64,000 bases of DNA from Branchiostoma floridae (Eukaryota; Chordata; Leptocardii; Amphioxiformes; Branchiostomatidae), in NCBI RefSeq assembly GCF_000003815.2, contig NC_049982.1, positions 15,108,769 through 15,172,768 on the forward strand. Reading direction: 5' to 3'. Below are positions 50,109-61,800 of the stretch, one piece after another. Below the pieces are notes generated by a model that saw only the letters and a program-made list of their open reading frames with translations, did no database searches and was not told the origin of the DNA. Position numbers and translations under genes: made by a program. Numbering within the stretch: the first letter of the stretch is position 1; the number at the start of each line of letters is the position of its first letter.

Positions 50109-53100
50109 TAGCAGCATTCCTGCAGAAATCTGCTAGGAGGAGCTGCTACACACAGTATGGCACGGCACTTGCAATGGCACCGGAATGTTAATGTCAGTTT
50201 CCCTTTGGCTCTCTGTGAAGATGCAACTTGACCAGAATACTAAGCTGTACAGTCAGAAATTTGAAATTGTGTGGTAATGTTTAAATATGGTTTTGTTAGA
50301 CATCAAATCATTGCACAAAATGAATTGCAATAACTTGTAAAACCATATACGTGTTCCTTGTAAAACCATATTGCATATCTGTTGCAAGGTCAAGGCTAAA
50401 AACTGAGACAATTATTTAGATAAGAATTGAAACCAATTTGGTATTACACTTTTTTTTTCTTCAGTATCTTGGAAACTATATGATAGGTAATGTCTTTCTT
50501 GCCCAGGCAGAGAAAATGCCACATGATGAAAACTGTTGATATAAAAGAGGCACCTTCTGAACCGTTTTGGCACTGCACCCAAGTGTTGACAATACCAAGA
50601 GCACCTCCTAGCACCTATTCAAGGACCTGCAGGCAGGTGGGCCTGGATCTTCAGTGGCAGAGCAAAAATCCATTCTGCATTTTTAATACATTGAGCCACG
50701 GATGCTTCATGTAACTTTGAAACAGAGGCTATATAATTTCACCTCCTTATGTTAAACATCAATTGTTTTTACACTATTTCACCAGATCTAGCCTCACCTT
50801 GCAAAAGATGTCATCAATTTAATTAAGTGCAATTAGCCTAATGGAATGTAAGCTATTATTGAAATAATACACAACTTATATAAATCATTTCAAATAGGGA
50901 AGATTCCTGGAAAATGATTTCGAATGACACTTATTTTAGTAGCAACCATTGAAGATTGTGTGGCCCTACCTTGAAAAATTACATGTAATTTCTGCTGATT
51001 TTACCTGGCTTTCACAGCCATACAGATGGCCCTGCCATGGTTGGTTAGCCCAGTCTGCCTGCAGCTAAGGACGACAATTACCATGGATGTAATTGTAACA
51101 TGTACAGAGTAGCAAACTGAGATTTTCCAGCTCACTTGCTGATGAACATACGTCCAGAATTTTGATAGTGGTGTAAATTGTTCTCTTCATAAACAAGTCA
51201 AATGCACAGCCGCTTATACTGATGATTATCTGCACCAGTGGGAAGCATATTACAAATTCTCATAAGCTGATAGATTCTATCAAGACTATTTTATATACAC
51301 ATGCCAATATTTGTTATTCTCTAGTAAAGCAGATAACATGGAATGGACTGTAAGAGATGAAGAAAATCAAAACCCACCTACCTTCTATTTTGTAGCATAA
51401 TTTTCTACATATTGCATATTCATTTTCAATGGAAATACTAGTAACAATTGAGTAAAAACTTTCTATTGGATTTTCATATGCATTTTCATGGAAACATCCT
51501 TTATAACATGCTTCATGGAATCATTCTAAAGTTATCAGCAGGTACTCTCTGGCAGCAAATTGTAAGTATGTAAATCCTACCAAAAGACTGCTAAGGGTGC
51601 AAGCATGGGAGAGTTATACAGTCTCATCATCATGGGTTGTCCATTCCAGTTGCTGTCTAGCTTTATATACATATATAATGTCCCTGGTAGTTGGAAAAGA
51701 TAGCCTAAACTCCCCGTCTACTACGGAAATGGAACAGTCTGATTACCTGCCATTTTACATCTTAATTACCATAACTGTCTGCAGTAAAGATGTCATTATA
51801 AGGCTTACCACTAATGCCACGTAATGTAGGAGCATCTGCTTTGCACTCTAATGAAGATTTTAAAGCCATTCATAATGTTCATATGACTACATTAGCTTAT
51901 AGGAGCGTACAGGCATTAAATTACAAGGATATGCCAATCTTTACCAATTGGCCAGTAGATGGCATGGGTTTTATCCCCACAAGCAGGGTGATTCTGGAAT
52001 ACTTAGAAGTCTGAGCCACATTCCTGCACATCCCATTGCTCCAATCCATTCAGCTACAAATGCTCCATATGGACTCTGAATCACTGTCTCTTTAATTTGC
52101 ATACTTGTATCAAGTTGTATGCCTTGCAATATTTTGACTGTAACTGTAATTTTTATTGTTTTTACATATTTAATGGTCCTAATAGTCATAGTAAACTAAA
52201 TATTTAACACTCAACAATTTGGAAATCTATACAAAACTGCAACTTGTTTGTCATGAGAATCTGCCTATCCTCCATTGCAAACTTGCATATCAAAACTGAT
52301 CATGGGATGCATTGGGTAATTACAGCTTCTCTTTCAGCACCTTGGACAAACCTAATACCTAACTTATGATATGAGCTTGGTTATACATGTAACATGTCCC
52401 ATCATTTTTTTCATCATGCAATAGGGGAAATCCTACAAAATTATAATTAGATATTGACAATATTGTTTCCAAATAAGAATCAGTTATTCCCTAACAGGAC
52501 CTAACTGCCAACCTACACAAAATATTTCCCCCACAGGATTTTGACTTTTCATATCAACACACCTACTACATCAGAACAAAGTGAGTTCCTTGCCAAATGC
52601 AGCATTTGTGATGAATAGCATGGCAACAGTTAATTATGTCCCCTCCTCAGACACAGGCAATCCTCTGGTCTCTCATTACTACAATATAACAATTGGGATT
52701 ACTGGGAGCATCTGTTCTGGACAGATTCCTGACATCAATCCTAGTTGACCCATAACATATTGCCATTCACATTAGAAAATAAAGGGTGGCAAGACTGTAA
52801 TTAGATGTCCACCAGACTTTTTATAAGTACTAGAATTACCAATTAAGGGGGCAAGTCAGGATATACCATTTTTGGCACATTGTGGAAGCTGTTCTACTAC
52901 ATGTAGTATAATGTCAAGGACAGTGGAATACAAGATGTATTGGAAAACGCCTGCGTACATGCAAGTACTAAAACTGTTTGCCATTTTTTGCTTTTTGCGG
53001 AAGGTCAGCATCTAAAAGAAACAACTGGCTTTGCGACAAATTTCTGTGCTGAATCTCTGCCAAATTGTATTTGGCAAATTGGCATAATATATGATGCATC

Positions 53101-55477
53101 TTTGTTGCTTTGGTTATGTGCATGGAATGGAGAACATATTAGATACCCTTCCAATTTGAAACAAAAATGATTTTACAAATCTGAAATGATGAGAGTTAGT
53201 AATAGACTTGCTGAGGCCAGAGTAGGATCATGTACTGAAGGTGCAGCTCACAGTTCTGTTCCAACAGGGGGTCACCTTCAGAGCTGTTTGTGTCCTATCA
53301 GAGGAGTGCCTCGCATCAAAGGCTCAGGCCACAGAGTTGCCTGTCCATCAAACAGGGAAGATTTATTTTCAAAAAGGGTGGACCGCACACTAATGGTTTG
53401 GCCAAGGGCTCGGCCATTCATCTAGCTAGGGGAGAATCATTATCAAAGACTGTGGGGAGGTCAGCTGCATGGATTGCCCTGCTCACCACACCTTGAATAA
53501 GTGGTGCTGGAGAACTTCAGCAACATCCTGCTCTAACTTAATGATTGAACTTTCCCTGGGATCTTCCCAGTTTATGCAGTTCTTCCATTTTATGTCTTTT
53601 ATAACCTGAGATGTTGATTGATTTAAACAAAGGGAATTTTATTCCTGGGTAAAAGGGTTGAGGGTTAGAATCCTGCCAAAGCCACAAGGGTTTCACATCA
53701 ATCCATGCACTCCACTGGTAGAGGTACGGTTGCAATATTTTTGGAGAAAGTTTATGTAAATTGTAAGCATGTTTTAGGATCAGATCAAAGCAATATTTCT
53801 AATTAGCAATGATTAAGATATCTATTCTAATAGGTGGTTCATACTTGGTATCAATAGTCTGTGGGCATCAAAGGGTTGGCCTATAACTCTGGATATCTCT
53901 TCCTGGATCTATAATCTTTTTGTAGTAAGAAGGTCTCCAGTCTCTTATTTCACAAATTGCAGTCTTGCCAAAACCTCAAGAAATTTGGAATGCAAATTTA
54001 ATTTTCTGAACCCTTCCTCTTGATGCCCATGCCTGGAGTTGCAATCATCTGATGTCCTTTGACCATGATTTCCATGATTTGATTACCAACACTGAAATCT
54101 CTGTGACCATCATAAACTGTAAGTTTTCTTAACATGAAGACATCTGCAGGTGACACATGTATTATCAAAAATGCCTACTTGCCAAATGGGCCATGAAAAT
54201 TAGATTATTTAGGAATATTCACTTTACACTTTACTTGAGATGTTACATAAACATGTCTGCCTGGATGCAAAAACAAAGGAGTTTTGCAGGGAAATACAGG
54301 AAATACCTGTGACATTTGATAGCACTTACTGTGATATATATGTACCTAAATGTAATCTGATAAAATGCTTCCTGGTATGGTGCATTTGCATCCAAATGTA
54401 GTTACCATTTTTATCAATATGATAGAAGATGACACTGTCCTTTAATTGCTCAAGTATGGGCTCTGAGCATCTATGAAAATATCTTTATCTTCATAATATT
54501 ATGGTATTTATTTTCAGATCTGACTTGAATCAGAACTTATCATATACAAAGGTGGCGAAAACTACAAAAGCTTACAATGTACATTTTTCTCCCTCATTGG
54601 AGTCTATCTACAACCATTACCTTCTCTCCAATTTGTGAGAGACAAATATGCCATTGCATAACTCATTAAATTTGACTTGCCTTATGGTAGCAACTTCTGA
54701 CAGTTTCTGCGAGCCATAGCCGAGCACCATATGCTTAGATTAGGTTCCTGATCTTGCCCCAATTAATTGATTATTGGATAATGCAGCAGCGGAATTAGCA
54801 TCATGGACAGACATACATGTAGGGATGTACAAAGCCACATTCAAATGTGCACCTGTTATCTTTAAAGAAGGGCACACAATAGGCCAGGTACGATCTCTGC
54901 ATAATCAGCCCAGGAAGGAATGCCATACACAAAAGCCTGTCTTCATTCAATCAATAAATATGGCTTTTCCAATTAAAGTCTGAGAAGGGGCCTGTCAAAA
55001 TAACTTCCTTACCATAGACTCATTTCTCTTCCAATGTGGTATCTCTCTCACAAAAATATCCCCCTCCAAGCCTTCCACTCATGATATAATGAAACCCAAA
55101 CTGCCCAATCAACTTCTCAATGATATAGATTTGATTGGATTTTAACTAGAATATGTTGTGCAGTGATCATATCTTAGTCAGCTTAACTAAATCCCATTAG
55201 GCACACTGATCAGTGATGCACATCTATTGGACAAGACAGGACAAACATTACAGTCCAAAGAAGACTTATGTGTCCAGTTGGGTAATTATGTAAAGGTACA
55301 TCCGCAATGCCTTCTTACATGCCAACATTTCACAATATTATCTGTTTCATACAATGAGTTCATAGATACACCAGTATAGAAGATATTAAGTAAAGTCAAA
55401 ACTTTTTTGATCTATAGTAACTGTGCTTTCACATCTTAACTTAACATATACATTACATATCCCCTAATATCACTGTA
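50109..55477. other. CpG-depleted non-coding stretch
   Basis: Several short frames. A segment at 50513-50634 lies between CCCAGGCAG and CAG|GTGGGC and is open, but its sequence is not convincing as an exon. GGGTTAGAATCCTGCC near 53655 is B-box-like. Nothing else recognised. Confidence 0.5.
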
Positions 55478-55803
55478 GGGCTCGAAATACAGGTTAGTGC
55501 AGGTAAAATTGGAGCTGTGCAGGTATTTCTAGTGTCTACCTGCACCCAACCTGCACTGGTCCATGTACTTGATTTTATACATAAATGTCATATGATGTAG
55601 GTGTATGTGGATTGTCATTAGCTGCATTGAATGTTACCACCTATAATTTATAAAGTATAAAAGAAAAAAATAGCAATGGTTCCTGAAAATATTTTAGTAT
55701 GATTCATACTTCCTAAATTCAGAGTGGTGCGGGTAAAATTTGTCTGGTGCAGGTAATTTTCAATGTTACCTGCATCAATGCAGAAAAATATTTCAAGCCC
55801 TGT
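55478..55803. mobile_element. Inverted-repeat element with AGGGCTCGAAATA ends
   Basis: AGGGCTCGAAATA near 55480 is mirrored by TATTTCAAGCCCT near 55800. Inside, GTGCAGGTAAAATT-like and ACCTGCA motifs repeat several times. A right-end relative (CCCAAGCCCTG) appears near 56495 with similar CAGCACC and TGCAG surroundings. It is probably a hAT-like non-autonomous element; the target duplication is unclear. Confidence 0.5.
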
Positions 55804-57418
55804 ACTGTAGACGTGACAAGATATCTACACCAACATTTCACACGATGTAACCTTTCTGGTATGCTCTAAGGAATTTGAGCGGTGAGTTATACCTTTTTGC
55901 TTTGAATCTTGTACCCTATGCAAGCAACACACACAGTTGAATGAAATGGGGTTTAAAAAGAAAACTTGAAGTTGCCAAATGATGCTTTAGACTCTCTTGA
56001 AAAGTTGCTATGATTACCTCTAATCATATGGTACTGGCACTAGGCTACTTTACAAGGTAAAATAGACAAAGTGTAAGAAACTGATGTCACAATGCCTTCT
56101 AGACCCGATCAGAGAAAATTCTGCCATTGAAACCAGGCTTCTTCAAAAGATAGTCGTTTCTAATTAAATGTTTATACATGTATAGGGCAATTTTCAATGT
56201 GGCTACATGTACAATCTGACAATGAATAGTATAACCGGCAAACAGAAATCATATTTTATACAGTATGCAATCGTTACTATTACCTGTGAATGATATATGC
56301 ATTAATTGTCCAAAATAGCATCATGTTCTAATGTTAATACAGATCACACATGGACTGTCTTCAAGTTAACATATTGTCTTTGATAGACTAGGATTAGTAG
56401 GAAAGAAAATTAGTAGCACAAATAAAATAAGTCTGCTACAGGGAACTTCAAATGCTACCAGCACCCATGCAGATATGCAGAGAGAAGTGTCCCAAGCCCT
56501 GATACCTGTGTAACCCATCTAAGAACAGGAATGGCCATCTCCTGCTGCTGGAAGGACATGACTCATTTTGTGGCTTACCAAGACTCAAAAGCAAATCTGA
56601 TTATGCTGCCATGTAATAGAATTTTGCAGTCTTGTGTGCTGAACAATGTTCCATCTGAACTGGCATCTTATTCCAGATAAATCACCCCAAACAGCCGAAT
56701 GTAGTGCTTAATGTTACAGAGCTGCCTCAACAGAATGTTTTTGAGTCAGTTGCAATCACATTTGAAATTTGCAGACTAAATTTTTACATAAAATGTTTCT
56801 CTGTAAGAACCTAACAACACAAAAGTTGCAGGATTTAATATTTATTAGGAACTCAAACCTGTTTTATATCTTCACTCCATATAGATGCAACTATTGTATG
56901 CCAACAAAGCAAGGTGTATTCAATCACAGTAATGCCTGAATAACATAGAACTGATATAGTATCCTACTAGTTTATTGTCACACTGAACAGTCTAAGTGAC
57001 TGCTGGACTCTAGTTCTTCAAGCTAGCCCACCTGTATATATATGACTGTAATAATCCTTGTCCCTTGTGATTTATCTATCAGCTATTTTGTAAGTTATGA
57101 CTGTCTGAATTAGTAGTTCTATCATGCATGACACGAGTTTACAAAGTCTTTACTAACATTTCAAATTAACCTGAATTATCAATTCTAAACACACTGGAAT
57201 CCAAAAAGAGCAACTGTTCTTGTGATGCTAGCTATCATATCAAACAAATTCTGCTACCATCTAATAAAGTTTATTATTTGAAGTACAGTGATACATCTAT
57301 CTTACATCAACATCATAATACTCAGTAGCTAGCATAGAACAAAATTAAAACATCATTGGATCCACAAAGATCTACCAATGCAGCATTAGTATTTTCTGTT
57401 GTACGTCCACATGTCCAG
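55804..57418. other. CpG-depleted non-coding stretch
   Basis: AT-rich. It holds a right-end fragment resembling the 55478-55803 element near 56455-56500. Confidence 0.5.
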
Positions 57419-57485
57419 GTGTTCAAGTCATTCCTGAGAAGGCATTCTACGATGATGCGGATAAAAGTTTATGGTGTCTGGATAG
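57419..57485 (+). CDS. Possible small internal exon of an unrecognised gene
   Basis: The segment is bordered by ACATGTCCAG on the left and GTGAGT on the right. In one frame it reads V-Q-V-I-P-E-K-A-F-Y-D-D-A-D-K-S-L-W-C-L-D plus a split arginine codon. The composition is protein-like and CpG is higher than around it. I do not recognise the family and find no partner exon that joins it. It could be a decayed exon or chance. No poly(A) or start context supports a gene model. Confidence 0.3.
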
Positions 57486-58199
57486 GTGAGTCTTGGGGAA
57501 AAAGGTACTACCTTCAGGACACAAATGAAACTGAAACAAAAATTCTCAGCAACCTTTAGTTGTGATTTTTTGTACCCTCTGGCATCTTTGAACTCTACAC
57601 CAACCAAGAGGAAACAAAAGCTGCTGTACATGTATATTGGTATATAATGGCAAGATGAGTCTCTTGCTCGTGGCTTCATGTAACCCTCTTGAGCACACGC
57701 CCATTCCCAGCATATTTTGACAGTGTCCTAAAATCATTTTGCTATAAGATGCACTTCAGAGTCAATACAAAACACATAGCATAAGTGGCAAAGGTAATCT
57801 ATAACATAGACACTAGGTAAATACAATGTGCTGCCAAACTGGTATCGCATTGGTACCATTGCCATAAACATGCGGTATTATGACAGTAGACATTAATTAA
57901 ACAATCTATCATAAATTAAATGCTGCTATTATCTTGTCTTGATTTTGTGAGTTACACACAATGCTTAGGTAGATTGAGTAACAATTTTACTAATTTGTTC
58001 TTCATTATCCATTTTAAAAATATTTTCGTATCATGAAATTTCAGCCTACTACAAAGTGCAGTCGTGAAGATTCGGTATGTGACCAGACTGGGCTGGTTTG
58101 AATGAGAAATGAGCGTAAGTTTGCCCATATTTGGTGTGGTGATCTGCAGTACTGAAAATGTTGCTGTTGTTATTGTGCCCATTGGCGCCTATCCGGTAT

Positions 58200-58720
58200 C
58201 CTCGCGCATCTTCTAATCTCACTTAATGACCCGTTATGTGTACGCAGAGCTGGTTGTTGTTAATTACATGTAGACTGAAAGCGGGCGTGATCCCTACCCT
58301 TTCCCAGGCTAAGCCAGAGCCACTAATCCAAAACTATGACGTAATGTGCACCTCGAGGTGAACCTGTGCTCCCCTCCGTCCACCCAGCTTTACTACCCGC
58401 CCGTCCCCGCGCACACACCGCCACCACAGCCGGGGATGTGTCCGCACATCGGAAAAAATGTCCCCAATCGTGTCGGTCAGACGTGCAAGGGAATGTTGGC
58501 CTTACCTCTGACCCCGCCGCCGTTTCAGTAGAGGGCCGAGGTGGGTTGGAGGCTGGCGAGGAAGAGACGGTCCAGCTCTGTTTCACCACACGATTCCCCC
58601 CGCTTCGGTGGTTCCGCACGAGCCCCTATCTACAGATAGATCTCCTCTGTCTTTGTTTAAATAAAATACGATATTTACTCCTAAAAAATAAGTAAAACCA
58701 CCGAAAAACACTCAAATCAT
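58200..58720. promoter_or_regulatory. CpG-rich stretch upstream of NOP56
   Basis: After more than 20 kb of CpG-poor sequence, CpG becomes frequent from about 58.2 kb, mainly 58360-58620. Open frames occur on both strands, as expected in GC-rich DNA, and I see no recognisable protein. It is most simply an unmethylated CpG island leading into the NOP56 promoter. An upstream 5' exon or a divergent transcript is possible. Confidence 0.5.
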
Positions 58721-58776
58721 CATTTTTTCCATGCAAGCCTTACCCTGACGGCGATCATCAGAGATCGATTATCCAC

Positions 58777-58821
58777 CACGTGATCCTTTCGTCACGTGAT
58801 AACCGTGCTACTCTCGCGAGA
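58777..58821. promoter_or_regulatory. NOP56 promoter: two CACGTG E-boxes and a TCTCGCGAGA element
   Basis: CACGTG is present at 58777-58782 and 58793-58798, and the 10-bp palindrome TCTCGCGAGA at 58812-58821, 26 bp before the start codon. CACGTG is the Myc/Max-class E-box common in ribosome-biogenesis genes. TCTCGCGAGA is a known core element of TATA-less CpG-rich housekeeping promoters, bound by BANP in vertebrates. No TATA box is visible. Function here is inferred from motif and position. Confidence 0.7.
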
Positions 58822-58847
58822 ACTGACGAGACCAGGACCAAGCCAAG

Positions 58848-58850
58848 ATG
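58848..58850 (+). CDS. NOP56: NOP56 exon 1 coding part (ATG only)
   Basis: The only coding triplet of exon 1 is the ATG in AGCCAAGATG, followed directly by the donor GTGGGT. Joining the ATG to exon 2 in phase 0 gives [10 protein letters not shown], which fits the family's short N-terminus. Other nearby donors break the frame. The 5' UTR start cannot be fixed from sequence; it should lie a few tens of bases upstream, close to the TCTCGCGAGA element. Intron 1 (58851-60228) is the longest intron and carries a snoRNA. Confidence 0.75.
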
Positions 58851-61800
58851 GTGGGTACTGTGGGTACTTCATGCGTGGTCGCTAAAACTTGCTAAGAAAT
58901 TGCAATTTTAGCCCTTCTTCTTCGACACAAATGCCGAATGAGCTTAGTATATTTTACGGAGGACCATTTCCAACATAACGACTTCATTGTAGTGTCAATT
59001 GTTCCGGATTTAGCGTGTAGAACAGTGTCGAAAATGCAAGGCGTGCGGAGCTTGCCTGATGCCATGTGCTTTCCAACAGGGTGGGAGGGGGGCCCCACAA
59101 GTATTTCTCGAGAGTCTGCACGTTTCGTGTTTTTACTCCAAGTCCATGGGACAGTTGACTAGTCTACGTGATAAAGGACAAACTTCCTTGCGGGAAATCA
59201 AGTCCTATGAATTGTTGCCTATTGCTTAGCATTCCAGAAGGCGATTTCGGGAGTTTTTTTCTCCAAATAATCTCAGCTGAAGTCCCAAGAGAGTAAAGGT
59301 CTAACAGAATAAACCACGGTCTGGGTCAGACCAGGAGGGGTATGTACAGTGTTGTAGGGAGCTTTAGTAGTGTTAAGGCCACACAAGTAAGAAAACAATG
59401 TCCGCTGAATACTCCTATATACAGAAGAACCTATTTAGCTATTTTGTTGCAACAGGAGGTTGTACTAATTACATAATTGTGAGGCAGAGGACTTGCCACT
59501 CACCAAATTCTTTGGAGCCAGGGGCCCTAGTCAGCACCCAATTTTGGACGACTGTAAAATACTACTTTAATAGTCACATCGTCCTATCGAAGAGAGATGA
59601 AAAGCTGATGGCCCTGTGTATGAAGGAACTTATGATGTTAACCTCACGTATCAAACCTTTACACTTATCTTGAAGAGTAAGGGAGACCCAGGGTGATTAG
59701 CCAAAAAAGCGAGCCTTATAGCAAAGCTGCGTCACACTACCTCTAACTACTTAAGAATCGTGCTTCACCTAAATTGAGGATGACTGCTTTACTTTCCTGT
59801 GTGATAATTTTCAACTTTTTCAGCAAGTTACAGATTTTCTGTTCTCTCATGGACAGGCTCTAGATTACTAAAACTTCAAAGTAAAAGTCACAATGCCATG
59901 TTACCGGGAATCACTACATGAGATTGTTTCCTGTAGCCTGACCTGTCTGTATGATGAGAATGGAAGTGCCGTCTGATGTTGCACCTGATTATTGATCAAT
60001 CCAACCCTGATGGACAGGTCTAGGCTCCGAGTTTAACAACTTACATGTGCTTGTTTTTTTTGTGTAGAAAAAACTAAGATCCCGCATTTGATGAAGAGCT
60101 ACTAGAATAGAGAAAGGGCATCAGAAATTTTCATCCCGGTTGCCTGTTGTGGGATTACTCACTGAAAAAATTTCTGAATCATGCATTGAATTCTGTAAAT
60201 CAGATTGCTGTCTATGTATCCCCTGCAGGCTGGTCTTCACGTTCTGTACGAGCATGCCTCGGGGTACGCGCTGTTCCGTGTTGAGGAGGTGGAAGAGGTT
60301 GGGATGCTCCTACCCACCGTGGAGAAGAGCGTCAAGTCATACGAGAAGTTCAACTCCACAGTGAAGCTTGTGGCCTTCTCACCATTCAAGTCTGGCACTA
60401 ACGCACTGGACAACTGTAATGCTATTTCTGAAGGTAGGGACTGCTAACGAGGGATAAATAATCCTGACTTGAAAAAAAGTAAGCTCACTGCTGTGCATGC
60501 ATTTTGCCCCTGTGCCTGTGATGATCTCCTACTCTCAGAGACTCAGGTCAGTGATGTCTAGAGTTTCAAGACGGATCTGAGGCAAAGCAAAACATAACAG
60601 AATTTTTTTTCAATTCTGTTAAACATTGTTTGAATGTATAAACAAATTAAAATCTTTCATACTACACGTACAAGTCAACATGTGTGCTGTATAGTGCATT
60701 CATATTAAATCTTTGTGGCTATCCAGGTGGAAGGATAACCCTAAGAACATTTGTTCAAGTTACTGAAAAGCCCCGTGTATGTGGCTGAGCTTTGTCACGG
60801 TGTGTGTAGAAACCATTCACCATTGTAATGTTTAAGTATAACCAGCTGAGTATAACATTCGCCAAAAAAGCTTCTCTAACTTTTTTTCCATGCCCAATAC
60901 AGGAATTCTCCATGATGATCTGAAGGTTTTCCTGGAGAATAACTTTCCTCTCAAGAAGAAGAAAGCCACCTTAGGAATTGGTGACCCCAAGATTGGCTCT
61001 GCAATACAAGAGGAGCTTGGGATACTGTTGACGGGTGGAGATGTGGTACAAGAAGTCATTAGAGGTATGTTTCTGTAGTGGAGCATCATTGTTTAACTTA
61101 AGGCTTACATCCTGTTGACGATATTTTCTGTGTTGCCTGACCTGTCTGTGTGATGAGAATGGAAGTGCCGTCTGATGTTGCACCTGATTATTGATCAATC
61201 CAACCCTGATGGACAGGTTTAGGCGTAAGGTTAAACAAACCTAATGAGTATTGGAAAAATTGTTTTTGTTTGACTAAGAGCTTTTGAAGAAGTCTCTGTT
61301 AGGTTAATGTTTTTGTATAGGTACAACTCCTATGTACATGTACTCAATAATTCTGGTTGTATTTCCTTTACTACAGTAACAGGATATGTATTGACTAAAT
61401 CACATGTGTTATTCAAGCAAATACAGGGTAGTCCTGAAATTTTCTGAGTGATTGCTTGGATTTTATTGAAGATGCATTCTTCCTTCACAGGTATCAAGTT
61501 ACATTTCCACCTGCTTGTGAAGGGGCTGACTGAGACATCAGCCTCTAAGGCCCAGCTGGGGTTGGGCCACAGCTACTCCAGGGCCAAAGTCAAGTTCAAC
61601 GTGCACAGAGCAGACAACATGATCATCCAGTCCATCAGTCTCCTGGATCAGCTGGACAAGGACATCAACACCTTCTCCATGAGGATACGGTGAGGAAATT
61701 ACTAATTAATGATGTGCTGCAGTGGTAGGCCACATAAACAAGAATGCTGATGTGAACAAATGTAGCTGGTTAACAGAGCTTTTGCACTATTTTTGTGCAT

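Noticed and set aside
53538-53735. Minus-strand frame containing W-Q-D-S-N-P-Q-P
   Set aside because: This string is a common translation of tRNA-derived B-box sequence in SINEs, not of a protein gene.
58851-60228. GGCCTG-type hexanucleotide repeat in NOP56 intron 1, as in human SCA36
   Set aside because: I looked for it and found no such repeat in this intron.
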